Assembly: GCA_022605405.1 (NCBI GenBank)
Contig: JABYQQ010000010.1
Span: forward strand, 1,240,001 to 1,304,000
DNA length: 64,000 nucleotides
Reading direction: 5' to 3'
From: Earliella scabrosa
Taxonomy: Eukaryota; Basidiomycota; Agaricomycetes; Polyporales; Polyporaceae
The number at the start of each line of letters is the position of its first letter. Position 1 is the first letter of the stretch. A model generated the notes under the pieces. That model did no database searches. It saw nothing but the letters and a program-made list of their open reading frames with translations, and was not told the origin of the DNA. The position numbers and the translations under genes are program-made. Shown here one piece after another: positions 22,048 through 33,991 of the stretch.

Positions 22048-25000
22048 ATGTCCATTGCCACCATCGATTCCCCGGTCTCCGTAACATCTACAATTACCTT
22101 GAACACCAACCCCTCTCCTTTTGCTACTATCGTGAAAAGAAGTAGGTTGTATTTCCTCGAGTCCGAATCACACTCACACGGTTCTGTACAGATGGGTACG
22201 GCCTTCCAACACAATCCGAGCCCCGCCGGACACTCACACCTCACAGCTCTCTCGAACACTTCGACCTTTGCAAGGCACGCGCTGTTTCTGTTGAATCCTC
22301 CATACCATGCTCATTTCATGCCGTATCAGCTACAAAGATGTCTTCGTACTGTAAGAGGCAACCTACAACGACGTTCAGTCTGATTCATTTCCACATGCAG
22401 TTCTGTTGGGACCTCCAGCACTGTAACCTTGACATCGACTCGTAAGCTCCGCAGGCCCCGGTTCACAGCTTCCGCTGATACGCAGCATTCCCATCAGGAT
22501 CGTCGCCCGCGTTCATGCGAGCCTCCCGATCCAGATAACATCGCACGAGCTAGGCGTTAGTACCAAGTCCCACCCAGACCACCGGTGGCTGACATTCCCC
22601 GCCCATCAGATGCACATTGCTAGTACCATTGCTAACTTCAGCTCCAGACATCCTGCCTACCTCCTCCTCGCTGGTAGAGTCTACATCGCTGACATCCACA
22701 AGTCAGTCGGCCGGTCGTTCGGAGAATGGATCCTCGCAAACGGCAAGCACTGCGTTTACATTCATCCACCTACTGCCGTCGAGTCTCATCCTCACCTCTC
22801 TCCAGCACATCTCGCGAACTTAGATCCCCATCTCGTCAAGATCGTACGAGAGAACTACGCCGCCCTGGACGCCGCCATCCAACATCCTCGTGATTTCGCT
22901 CTCACGTAGTGAGTCACACCCTCACGTCCGGATACCAGCGCGCTGACTTTCACCACTCGTAGCCCTGCGATACAGACCCTGGTTCGGTCCTATCTCATCC
23001 GAATCGACGCAGAGAGAGTCGAGCGCCCCCAATACATGTATATGAGGAATGCGATCACGATCAATGGCGGCGACATCCCCAAAGTCATCGAGACCTACGA
23101 AGCGCTCTCCAAGCACCTGTACACCCACGCATCGCCTACGTTATTCAACGCAGGCACCCGCTCCGCTTTCTACTCATCATGCTACATCACCCAGCCAGAT
23201 GCCCAATCCCCACGCACACTCCTCCGCAGTGTTGGCGACCTCGACGCCTACTGGATGGCAGACGGCGGTGTCGGCACCACACTCGGCGCTGTTCCTTGCC
23301 GCAGGCACGTACGATTGTCTCTTCCTGGAGGTTAAGGTCTATAACCTAACAACGCTCATTTAGGACTTCACCAACCCGACAACCCGGTGTTATGCCGCTT
23401 CTCAGGGTGTACGACAGCCACGCGCATTATTGCATACTCAGTCGCGACCGGCGACCATCCGCGCTCACAGTGTACTTGCCCATGTGGCACGGAGACATCA
23501 GATCCTTCGTGCTCTGTCGCACCAGCCGTGCCTCGTCAGACGATCGAGTACGGCACGTCTTCCCGGCGCTGTGGATTCCCGATATATAGTAAGCTAACGA
23601 TCCATCAAGTGTCCCATCTCCCACTGACGTCCCTCCTAGCATGCAAAGACTCCGCGATAACGCAGATTGGCTCTTGTTCGATCCAGTCGACGTCCCTGAT
23701 CTCGTCGACGCGTACGGCGACCGTTTCTCCGACTTGTACGAGCACTACGCCCAGACCGTGGTTCCTATGGCCACCGTACCTTCCGCCGAGTTATGGAGAT
23801 CAATCTGCGAGGCTCAGACGGAGACGGGCGGACCGTTCCTCATGTTCCAGGACAACATTAATCGTAAGTCCCGAGTCCGAAATCTCTGCCATCCGAGCGA
23901 TCTCTCTCACCACCCTGTGTCGCGAACAGGCCGGAACGTTCAAAGACATCTCGGAGTAGTCAAATCATCAAACCTGTGCACGGAGATTGTCCAAGTGTCC
24001 AGCCCATCGGAGCCCGCAGTTTGTACGCTGGCTTCAGTCGCACTGCCTCGATTTATACGGTGCGACGGCACATACGACTTCGATATGTTGCACCTCGTCA
24101 CGAAGCTCGCCGTCCGAAACACCGACATCCTCCTGGACACTGCCAAATTTCCGGTCGGGGCCGCTGCAACCTCCGTGAATCGTACCCGCCCAATCGGAAT
24201 CGGAGTTCAAGGTCTTGCTGACGTATTCATGATACTCGGAATTCCGTATGGATCCTCCGCCGCCAAGGACATCAACATCGATATATTTGAGACCGTCTAT
24301 CACGCTGCATTGGAGGCTAGCTGCGAGCTGGCCAAGACAAAAGGTCCGTACCCAGCCTGGGCCGGTTCCCTCGCATCCGAGGGGATTCTGCACTCCGACA
24401 TGTGGCCGATCTCTCTCCGGAACCGATACGACTTCGTGGAGCTTCGGAACGAGATCGTCAAGCACGGGCTTCGCAATTCCGTCCTAACAGCTCAAATGCC
24501 AACCGCATCCACCTCCCACCTCCTTGGAAACTCCGAGGGTGTCGAACCATACTCCAGGTACGCATCCGCCTCTCTCCCGTCTACATCCGCCACCGACATA
24601 CAACGCATGTAGCAATCTCGTCACGTACCAACTGCTCAGTGGGGACTATACCCAGATCTGTCCTTGGCTGGTGCGAGACTTGGCAACTCGGGGCCTCTGG
24701 AACGATGACATCCGGTCAGACATCCTCCGCAACCACGGTGAGTACCACCACCGCTCACTATCATAGAAGACTGAACACTGTTCAGGATCTGTTCAAGGTC
24801 TCACTCGCATACCACCCGACGTCCAGGAGATCTACCGTACGGCGTGGGAGATTGACCCTACTACGATCATCGACATGGCTGCAGACCGCGCCCCATACAT
24901 TGATCAGAGTCAATCGATGTCCTTGTCGATCGCAGCACCCACCACGCCGCTGTTGGTACGCATCTTTCTTCGCTCACGGTCCCTCCGCTCACTCACATTC

Positions 25001-25222
25001 GACGCACCCCAGACAAATCTCCAGCGCCTGGAGTGGGAACGTGGTCTCAAGACGGGGGTCTACTATCTTCGCACGACAGCCCCCTCTTATCCCATCACCT
25101 ACGGACTATCCCCAAACGCTGGCGAGGCCGACACTGCCGACGACGATAGTGACGATCTCCCCCCTCCATTGGAAGACGTGACGCAGGACGACGCCCCGAG
25201 TGTAGACTGTTGTGGATCTTAA
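22048..25222 (+). CDS. Ribonucleotide reductase large subunit (class I R1), many exons, possible frameshift
   Basis: R1 reduces ribonucleoside diphosphates. The start MSIATIDSPVSV leads into an ATP-cone-like N-terminus (VKRNG, then FCWDLQHCNLDIDS, then STIANFSSRHPAYLLLAGR). The core shows the following. SSCYITQ holds the thiyl/redox Cys. DGGVGTTLGAV and MPLLRVYDSHAHY follow. SSNLCTEIV holds the Asn/Cys/Glu triad, PAVCTLASVAL the second redox Cys, and MPTASTSHLLGNSEGVEPY the phosphate loop. GLKTGVYYLRT has the two radical-transfer tyrosines. The protein ends DCCGS, so the usual C-terminal Cys-x-x-Cys is a Cys-Cys. Around 23300-23335 the frames of GGVGTTLGAV and the next motif (AAGTYDCLFLE) differ by one base. 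An unusual intron or a one-base lesion is needed there. It is clearly diverged from a housekeeping R1. Confidence 0.85.
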
Positions 25223-25825
25223 GCCCGACCCGTCACCAATGCCACCGACATGGCCATTTTCCCCTCGCTGCTAACGACCCTGACTTTCGCTTTGATATAA
25301 ATCCATCCCCACGTCTACCAGCCTGCCTCAGACACCTCTCGGAAGCCTGCGTCCATTTCCCGTACGTATACATCTCAGACTCCTACCTCTTCCTCGTTCC
25401 CGTCAAGTTTCCAGTCTCATTCCTCTTCAGTCTACTCTTCGTACTTTGTCCATCCCTGACAACGCCGCCCGATCCTCGTCCATATCACCCCGTCTCCTCC
25501 TTTGCCCCAATCCTTTGCCCCCTCCTTTTTTGCGCCGCCCGCCCCATAATTCGTTCTCTTTCCTCAAGTATGCATTACTCACCGTCCATCTCTCTCGGCC
25601 TCATGTATTCCGTTCATCTCCTGTACATACCATGCTCCTCGCCTTACAGCGTCATCCACAGTTGACTCCCAGTCTTAGAGCGAACCACTGCATAAGGCAT
25701 CTTGTCGGAGATGAAAATTATACATCGCAGTCAAAAAATTCAGCCCAGCGAGCGTGAGGCCCATGCGGAGCCTATTCCCCGACAAGGCGAACCGCGTGTC
25801 GTGGCCAGGCTTGCCCGGAGGGCCC
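25223..25825. other. Intergenic region, nothing recognised
   Basis: About 600 bases between convergent genes, very C/T-rich on the plus strand (25380-25640). No domain-bearing frame. Confidence 0.3.
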
Positions 25826-27550
25826 TTACCTTATCAATAGCTTGAACAAGTGATGCGCCCCTTTCCAAAGTTTCTGTTTCGTACCACCGGGGTGGCGACT
25901 GATGATACTGCCTTGCAGCTTCTCGCTCACGAGCTCTCTGTGCCTGCGAATGGCCGACGCAGCCATCGCGGTCGTCAACCCCGTATTACCCATCAGGACA
26001 CCTGTCGACCCATATCTGTAGAACCACCCGACCTGCCAGCTTCCGTCCTCCTCTTGCGAGGCTACCAGATGCTTGTAGTCCTGGAGATACGCGACCCCAA
26101 TGGACGCCGCGGTGACGATGCGCATTGCCAGCGCCAGCGGATCGCCGGGAAGCCCCAACCTCTCGCTAACACGGTCCGCGAAGAGACTCTTGAAACGATT
26201 TCGTACCGTGGACGACGTGCGAAGGAGCCGCGAGAGGAAGTACAGGAATGCGTCTCCGCCGTGGTAGTAAAGCGTGCCGTCTTCGTACGCACGATATTGG
26301 AGCACGTCGAAGACCCAATCAAGGGTCTCCGCAAGCTCGTGTCCGCGGTTGTTGGAGTAGAAGAAGGTAAGCACGTTGACAGCAACGACGGGGTCTGGCT
26401 CACAAGGTTAAGTCAGCTGTAGCCGCGCAACGGTGTTATGAACTCCCACCTACCGATTCGCGGACGAGTGTTGTCAAAGTACGTCTGCACGATCCCGTCG
26501 CTGTTCCGCAGTGCGAGCATCTGGTCCATCAGTTCCTCCTTCGCTCCTTGTGAATAGTGATCCAAGACAGTACACGCCATCGAGGTAGTGTCGAGGTCGT
26601 CAGGGAAGCACGCCGAGGTGAGCACGCCCCCGCCTATGCAATTTCAGACGTTCCAAGTCACCTTCCCCATTCCCGAAGACGAAGACGAAGACGAGAAGAC
26701 AACAGCACAGACGCGACTCACCTCTGAAGAAGCAGCTCCGTCCAGGACTCCGCACGACGTCCGCGAGGTCCCTGTCCCGTGTGAGCTCGAGCAGAAGCAG
26801 CTGCGAGAAGTTCTCCACGACGGTCACCCCGCTGTCGGTCACGGACCACATCTCCTTCGCGTGCCCGGACAGCCACTTGTCGGCGTCCACAACGGGGTCT
26901 CTCAGCAACGGCCGCAACGCACGCGCGAGGTCCTCGATCCGGGACGTCAGGACGATGCCGCTCATCCCGAGCGACCTCGCAGACACCACGTTCTCGACCG
27001 TCCTGCCCACGAATACCGTCCGACCAGGGTCGAGCGCCGCGGCCCCCTCAAGCTGAAGCTCGAGCACGTGGCGATAGAAAGCGAGACTAGGCATCCGCGC
27101 CCCGGCCGCGAACGACGGGAAGACGCGGTCAAAGAGCTCCCAGTCCCTCTCGGACCGCTCCGGCACGAGCGCCGCCCAATCAGGTGCGGAGGTGTTCGAC
27201 ATTGCGAAGATGCGGATGCGCGTGGGGCCCGCGGTCTGCTGCTTGACGTCCCTCAGGAGGGCAGACATGGACGGATCGCTGTGGGTGGACGTCTGCATGG
27301 CCCGGAGGCCGGACGCGACCTCGGCGGAGGAGAGTGAGAACTCGGAGGCGAGGAGGGAGTGGCAGTCCGTCTCGCTGAGCTCACCCTGCTCGTACGCGAA
27401 CCAGGTGGTTGAGCGGAGGATTTGGCGCATCGTCTCGGAGGTGAGGGATGTGCTGCCTTCCGGTTTGAACGACCGTATGAAGAGGACGTCGGCGAGGTCG
27501 ACGACGATGTTGTCGCATTGCCGGTATGGGGGAGAGTGGACGCTGGGCAT
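25826..27550 (-). CDS. HAD-like/class II terpene cyclase fusion (drimane-synthase type)
   Basis: The protein has a HAD-like N-terminal domain (residues about 13-230) and a terpene-cyclase beta-type domain after it. The HAD part has NIVVDLADVLF (motif I), IFAMSNTS (motif II) and VFVGRTVENVVSARSLGM (motif IV position). An intron ends at about 26636. The next exon opens with FPDDLDTTSMA, the DxDTT acid of class II cyclases that protonates the terminal alkene. Later come YEDGTLYYHGGDAFLYFL and QEEDGSWQVGWFYRYGS with a QW-like DGSW. Fungal enzymes of this layout (AstC, AncC families) turn farnesyl diphosphate into drimane sesquiterpenes. The Asp pair normally in HAD motif IV is Gly-Arg here, and the motif III Lys is not seen. 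Phosphatase activity may therefore be lost while cyclisation is kept. ATG 27550 is the first in-frame ATG. Confidence 0.8.
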
Positions 27551-27681
27551 CGCGTGGGGGGAGGGGGCGGACTTGGGATGGTAAGACGACCTTCAGACTT
27601 GAAGGAGGCGAGCATGCCTGCCTCCCTTTCCTCTGAACCGAGAACTTAAATCCTTCTGACGGGGAAACCTACAGTCATTCA

Positions 27682-27772
27682 CTGTCCGTCAGATGCCAGA
27701 CCACTGTCTGACACCACACTGTCCGATACCACACCGCTGTCCGATACCACACCACTGTCCAACTTGTGCCAC
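27682..27772. repeat. 18-bp minisatellite, about four copies
   Basis: Tandem copies of CTGTCCGATACCACACCG, with two exact or near-exact units at 27719-27736 and 27737-27754 and degenerate copies on both sides. It lies just upstream of the terpene cyclase gene. Confidence 0.75.
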
Positions 27773-27959
27773 ACTAGCATGTAGGACATTGGTCGCAGCA
27801 TCGTATGGTGACGCTCACGACCTGCTGTAAACTCAGATGGCTGGGGCAACTGTGCCTGCCATGAGGCTTGGCATGTGAGCGCGTGGCTACTCTACACCTT
27901 AGGCAGCTAGTGCAAAGGCTTGACCGAGTCGCCGGGTTTCGTGTTGTATCACTTACGCT

Positions 27960-28620
27960 ATGTAGCTACTCTGGGGACCGTTCTTATGCGCTCGTGTTCG
28001 GACTTGGGGGCCGTCACGACTTCTGGCAGAGAACACGAAAGCGGAAGGCAGTGTTGTGATGTCGACGCCGACACGGAGAACCTCCAGGTTAGGGCAGCCG
28101 CGCGCGAGGTCCGCAAGGCTGGACAGGGAGACCGGCGGTTGAGGTCATCGAACCCGAGCTGGAGACGGCGCAGGTCCCCTGAATCATTCGCATCAAGTTG
28201 CTGGTGTGCCGGCGGCGGACAGCGTTGAAGACATTGCCTGGCACTCCGGATCCGAGTCAGTGTAAGTAAAGCGTGCCCGCTCCGATGTTGCAGCAGCGTA
28301 GCAACTCCGTACAGACCTTCACGGTCGCCGTGGTCGAGCTGTAGTAGTAGGTGCATGACGGGTCCAACAGCGGATGCCTTGTGTAGGTAGTGGCTATGGG
28401 TACAGGAAAGCCACGGGAATGCGCAGTGCTAGGGTCGTCGTCAGCCTCTTCTGGACGTGCCACCGTCAATTGAAAGAGCTGTCCGGAACCGAAAATGTAG
28501 TAAGGGGCCATGTGTGTTCATAAACGCATGAGGGGGATCGTGAGTCGTCGGAAGCACCCTCCAGATGGGGGCAAGAAAGTAGTGGAAGCCCATGTAATGT
28601 ACCTTGCGTGAAGTCCGAGT
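27960..28620 (-). pseudogene. Possible decayed F-box/LRR-type gene
   Basis: The minus strand contains leucine-rich-repeat-like pieces in more than one frame: LRRLQLGFDDLNRR, and a base or two out of phase SLADLARGCPNLEVLRVGV. Upstream are fragments such as ATLLQHRSGHALLTL. This is the pattern of Agaricomycete F-box proteins, but frames do not join through GT-AG sites and stops intervene. It is best read as a remnant, and it could be unrelated noise. Confidence 0.25.
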
Positions 28621-28695
28621 CCGAGTCGTGAATGTCCATAATCGTCCGTGTTCGAACACTGCCCATATACGCCGTCGAAGGAAATGCTTGAAGAA

Positions 28696-31600
28696 TCAGT
28701 AGGAGAAGATCATCAACCACGGGTTGAGCACGATCTGTAGCAAATGCGAAGGACGTCATTAGCACAGCCCATTCCTCATCCCTCACCCCGGCTCCTCCTC
28801 TCAAGGACGAGCGGCATGCGACTCACCGGCGCAAGAATATGGCACCCGACCGAGACCGCGAGCGGGAAGATCACACCCCACGCGTCCCCGCCGATGCGCC
28901 ACTCCACGGGGACGAGCGGCGTCGCGAGGACTACCATCCCCGCGGCGACGACCCAGGAGAGCAGCCACGAGAACCAGTACCGGCGGAGCATCTTGGGCAC
29001 CTCCTTGAAGAAGTTGGACCGCTCGACCTCCTTGCTCGTTGCGCCCCAGGTCATGTTGTACGAGAGCGTGTGCGCGAGGAGCGCTTGGGAGACGGGGATC
29101 GCGAGCCCGCCAAAGAGGAAGAAGCTGGTGGTGGGCTGGCGTCAACGAGAGAGAGAGAAAGAGGCAAAGGGAGGGAGGGAGGGAGGAGGGAGGGAGAGAC
29201 GCACAAGTACGGGATCCACTTGATGTTCTCGAGGAGGGACGTGAACTGTCAGAGGAGATCAGGTGAGCGCGGTTGCGCGAGGAGAGGAGGGGAGAGCAAG
29301 GCACTCACGAGCGAGCGCTCGCCGAGCCGGTACTCGAACAGCGTGAAGCCGACGGTGCCCGAGCCAAAGAAGACGACCGCGGTCGCCAGCCAGATCTCGA
29401 AGCTGTGCATGTAGTACCCGTCGACGTCGAACTGCAGGCCGAGGAGCACGTAGTTGAGCAGGCTGATCGTCATCGCCGCCGCGATCCCGTCTGCCGTCCG
29501 GGCGGGTGTCAGTGGGAGCGCTCGAGCACGGGGAACGGGGCGCGGGGACTCACAGTAGGAGGACATGTACGCGAGCATCGAGAACTTGTAGTGCAACGGC
29601 GCGTTCGACCACATGAACTTGTGCATCTGGTACCCCACCGGGCCCTTGCGCCACCACTGCGCGATCGGGTTCAACAGCATCTCGTTGCACCCTGCAGCAT
29701 CCGCGCACCCGGTGTGGCGTGGTCAGACCTGCGCCTCTATCTCGAGAGGAGAGAAGGGCAGAGCTCGCTCACCATACGCGTACTTCTGCCAGCGGCTGAC
29801 CTCGTCGTCGACGGTGAGCGAGACGCCCTCCTTGAAGCCGCCGCGCGAGTAGGTCGCCCAGCGGATGATGTACCCGCGCATCTGCAGCCGGAGCGCCATG
29901 TCGAAATCCTCGGACACGTTCGACTCGGACCAGATCTTCTCCTGTCCGTCGACGGGGTCGATGAACGCCGCGTCCTGTAGCGCCTTCCAGCGCAGGAACG
30001 CGTTGTGCCCGACGAACGGCGGCACCTCGCCGTTCGCGCAGCCTTCAACACGGAACGTGGGTTGGTTAGCCAACACGGTCGCGGCGTGCGTGCAGCGGAT
30101 GCCAGTCGTCTGGGGGGGAAGGAACTCACTGAAGGAGATGCACTTGTTGACCCGCCGCGTAAAGTACGCCGTCCCGTTCTCAAAATAGTGGTGCGCGACC
30201 TGCATAATCTCCGACTCGTGCTGGATGATCGCCACCGTCGGGCACTCCGCCATCTCCCGCGCCGCGTCCCGCAGACAGTCCTCAGGCACGACCGTGTCCG
30301 AGTCCACGATGAGCACGATCTCGCCCAGCCGGCACGCGCGCCCGTTCGCAGCCCACGGCCGGAACCTGCGCCCGCTCGCCTCGTACACTTCGTCGATCGC
30401 CATCTGGAGCGCCTTCTCCTCGAGGTCCTCCCACTCCTCCACAGAGCCGGACGGCGCCTGCGAGTTCGTGTCGCTCTCCGCGCGCGCGGCGGTCTGCCCG
30501 ACGCCCTTGTTCACCACGCCCTGGTCCTCGCCGTCGTGGTTCTGGTACTGCATCCCGAACTGCATCTCGCTGTGCCGCCGGTTGTGACCCGGAGCCGAGG
30601 GCGGCGCGGGCGGGCGCGCGAGGAGGTCCGCGAGGTGCTTCTCCGCCTTGAGCGAGAGCGCGAGGCCGTAGTTCATGTTCGACGCCTTCTTGAACCGCCC
30701 CGCGCGCTTGAACCCGCCTGAGGCGCCGTCGTGCTTGGGGCGCGCGACCCAGCCGATGCCGTGGTTGGCGTAGAAGCGGATGCGCGCGTCGCGCTCTTCG
30801 ACGGGGATGAGACGGAGGCCGTCGTCGTTGACGAAGATGGTCGACGTGCCGCCCTGGCGGGCGTATGTTTGCATCGCTTTCTTGAGGGACTCGATGGAAG
30901 GGGCCCTGGAGGCGGCGTGATGCTTAGAGAGTGCAGGTCTGAGGGAGAGCAGTTAGGGACTTACAGGACTGCTCCGAGGCTTTCCTTGTAGACGGGCATC
31001 TGGATCGTGATGTGGGGCAGGTTGTTGTCGACCGCTTTGTTCGGACGTGGCTTCCTCGCGGAGTAGTACTTCGAGTTGCTGTGGCACTGAGCGATTGGGC
31101 CCACGCACATGGTCACGTTCTGAATAATTTGGAGCGTGAAAAACTGAACCGTGCGTTATCGTCAGTAATATGATATGTAACGACGAGGCAAGAAGCTATG
31201 GAACACGTACCAAGGATACGCAGAAGAGGAACGGAGCAGCGGCGCAGAGGACGAAGCGCATGTAGTTGCCATCGAGCTGAACCTCGCGGAACAAGATGCT
31301 GACGCCGTTCCCGATGAAAACTAAACGCACCCGTCAGCAAGTCCTAGTCCCGCGAGGGCTCCCCTCGGTGCAAAACTGCTCACATATGCTCACACCGACT
31401 GCAAGCCCGTTGTAAATTGGCGCTAGCAGGACCGGCCTTCTAGGTTCTGGGCCGGCCTCGACGTCTTCATATGGCAAGACGTCCATGACCGACTCCTTCC
31501 CGGCAGTGGTCTTCTCGTCCATGGGCTTGAGGTCTTCAACACTCATCCCGAGAACCCCTCCCGACCCGAGGTTGACGCCTCTCGGGGTCCCTGGCACGTT

Positions 31601-32714
31601 GGGTGTGCCTGGAGTGCCCGGGCGGGTGCCGGCGCTGCGGCGATTGGGGTTATCGGCTGGGGAGACATCGGTCTGCTGTGCGCCGTGACCGTTTATGGAA
31701 GCTGTAGATAAAGGGAATTAGTGAGCATCAGTGGAGCCGCAGAGACGTGGCACGGTGGAATGAAGGTTGGGACTATGTCCGGAAGGGACGCGGTAACACG
31801 GCGGGGCGTCGTGCCTGCTAGGCTCGCCTCGGAGCAACGGGAGGATTCGACCCAGACCGCCGTCCATTCCATGACATGGTTGGTGCTATCGCTATGCAGA
31901 GTCGGAACTCGAGATGGAAGGGTGTACTTACCAGCAGCGCTCGCGGGGAGGCTTCCACTTTGCGGACGATGGGGCGAGACCAGGAGCAGCTTGATGAGGC
32001 GCTCCTCGAAGTCGCGACATGTTGGAATAATCGCGTCTATTGAGTCCGACCACACAACCAAAACTCGTTCGTCGCGCTAGATAAGGTGCAATGTGTCGTC
32101 AGCATGCTGGCGTACGGGCTATACTGAGAAGAGACAGAATTGCAGGGAAGCATCGATTCGTCTAATCGCAGGCGGGTGCTATACCGCTTGAGTACGCCAG
32201 AGTCTGCGAGCGTTGCGCACACCAATGAAACCTAATGACAGCTCCTGAGGCTTGTGCCCCGGGAAAGAGACGAAAAGATGAAATGATCAAACGACTCACG
32301 ATGAAGGCCGCACTCTGCTCCTTATCGGCGGTCGGCAAGTCTACCATGGTATCCAACACCTGGATTCGCGCATTCTCGTCGATTGCAAGAGAGTTGTCCT
32401 CTGGTCCCCTAGAGTATTGTTACGATCGTCATCACAGGATATGCTCAAGGGGACATATGGACGTACAGTTCAGCGAACGCAGAGTGAACCGCGGCGCTGC
32501 GCACCTTGACGGCAACTGCGGGGTTGAGCGCACGGACCGCGACTTCGAAAGGCTCCAGCGCCGGGGTCTCGTAGGGAAAGACCCGATACTCGCCATCCTC
32601 CGCGCGCAAAGCAACACCGACGGAGATCGCGTCCTCACTGGGGCGGAACCAGACATCGCCTTGTGTTTGCTTGAAGATGTGGTGGAGGAAGGCGTCATAG
32701 CGGTCGTAATCCAT
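28696..32714 (-). CDS. Family 2 glycosyltransferase, multi-spanning membrane protein, many exons
   Basis: A processive-type GT2 resembling fungal hyphal GT2 proteins that make a surface polysaccharide. ATG 32714 starts MDYDRYDAFLHHIFKQTQG. Further N-terminal exons (VVWSDSIDAIIPTCRDFEERLIK, then a Pro/Gly-rich linker, then LLAPIYNGLAVGVSI with the first membrane segment) lead to the catalytic exon 30874-29723. Its motifs are STIFVNDDG, VLIVDSDTVVPEDCL, VSEDFDMALRLQMRGY and DDEVSRWQKYAYG, corresponding to the GT2 D, DxD, ED and Q/RxxRW positions. C-terminal exons give membrane helices (AAAMTISLLNYVLLGLQF, LATAVVFFGSGTVGFTLF, LFGGLAIPVSQALLA, LLSWVVAAGMVVLATPL). After a last intron the protein ends IVLNPWLMIFSY at 28696. 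An intron near 29.17 kb holds a GGGA microsatellite. The donor sugar is unknown. Confidence 0.85.
29148..29200. repeat. GA/GGGA microsatellite inside a glycosyltransferase intron
   Basis: Runs of GA followed by repeated GGGA on the plus strand, i.e. a CT/TCCC polypyrimidine tract on the transcribed sense of the GT2 gene, near an intron acceptor. Confidence 0.8.
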
Positions 32715-33991
32715 CGTCCGTCTAGGCTGTGGGCTGAGACCTGAAAAAAGGACACCAGATGCCGAGGAGAGCCTAGAAGATGAGCAGGCAACCGCTCGAG
32801 GGCAGATGGAGGAGAAGTTGTAGAAGATTGTTGAAGGATGGGGGAAGGGGGTCGACACTAGAGCCCAAATGGACGGCCAGGTATTTGGCTCGAGCGAGAG
32901 GGAGTCATCATGCCTTCCAGGCGGGCTACCCGCCGACGACTGTGCGCTCGCAGCATACAGTCCACCCTCGGGCCGTCAGGATTACCTTTTGGAGAGCTCA
33001 CTTCAAAGCATCCATGGCTCTCTTCGGGTCGAAAATTACATGATACGAGTGTAAGTTCCACCACAGGCTGAGGCTGACTTAGTACACTCACGCCAATGAG
33101 AGACAGAGTTTCATGACAGGGCTAACCTTGTGTAAGCATGACGCCAGACGGGCGTATCCTGATGGCCACGAGTCATCTGGGGAAGAGGGTATAACTGAAG
33201 AGATGGGTCGTCAGAGAAGTCAACCGCGGCAACAGAGACAGTCGAATAGTTCACCATTCAATCCTACCACTATATGCGAGGGATGTATACTTGAGGCTAG
33301 TTAGAACGAAGCACTTCGATAGTGCAAAGAGCTCACAGAAGGTTGGTAGAGCCACTCACAGGTCAACTTCCGACGTCTTGAGATGACGCAATCTCGCAGG
33401 TCACTGCAGGGCATTTTTCATGCCAAGGATGTAGAGGACGAATTCCATTCAGTGCCTTGTCGCTGAATATGTTGTTCCCAGCTTCTGCAGGAGTCTCACT
33501 ATTGCCCCAAGTACAACGGGAATCTTGATAATGGAGGTGACCCTTTCTGTGGAATTAGAGTGGTGGTGGTACGAGGGAGGAGCAACGGGCGCCTAATAGA
33601 TCAGGCACTCTAGCACCGCAGCGCCACTAAGTACGCTGACATTCAGTGCATGCGACGATGTTCACGAGATACATACACAGGCATGCGTAGCCACTAGGCT
33701 TGCAGAAGATTTTCTACCGCACGTTTGTGTTGAGGACAGCGGATCTTCGAGACTGTCGATATTGTACAGTGATAGTGTGACTCTCGGTGTACCTAGCAAG
33801 CGAGAGAAGTCAGAAGTGCAACATTCGGTTCGGTCATGACACGGTGTCGAGTGGCAGTCACCTTTCAAGTCTCACGACATCGAATGGTAGTTAGAGTTCC
33901 ATTCGAGAGCAACGAGGTCCAGGTCCTTACGGCCGAGGTTACTTCCAAGCGTTCTCGCAACATTCCAAGATCTCGAAAGATTCAACGGTGT
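32715..33991. other. Intergenic region, no gene recognised
   Basis: About 1.3 kb with only short unrelated frames on both strands; the left end must hold the GT2 promoter. Confidence 0.35.

Noticed and set aside
7752..25222. Claim that the R1/R2 pair is of viral origin
   Set aside because: No capsid, polymerase or other viral hallmark gene is visible in the window, so only an accessory or mobile origin is suggested.
26588..27337. Plus-strand frame of 249 codons within the terpene cyclase gene
   Set aside because: Antisense to clear HAD and cyclase motifs; Arg/His/Pro-rich composition typical of a mirror frame.
29273..30721. Long plus-strand open frames (up to about 238 codons) within the glycosyltransferase gene
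   Set aside because: They are antisense to the GT2 catalytic exon, rich in Arg/Val/Leu as expected from GC-rich shadow frames, and have no domain.
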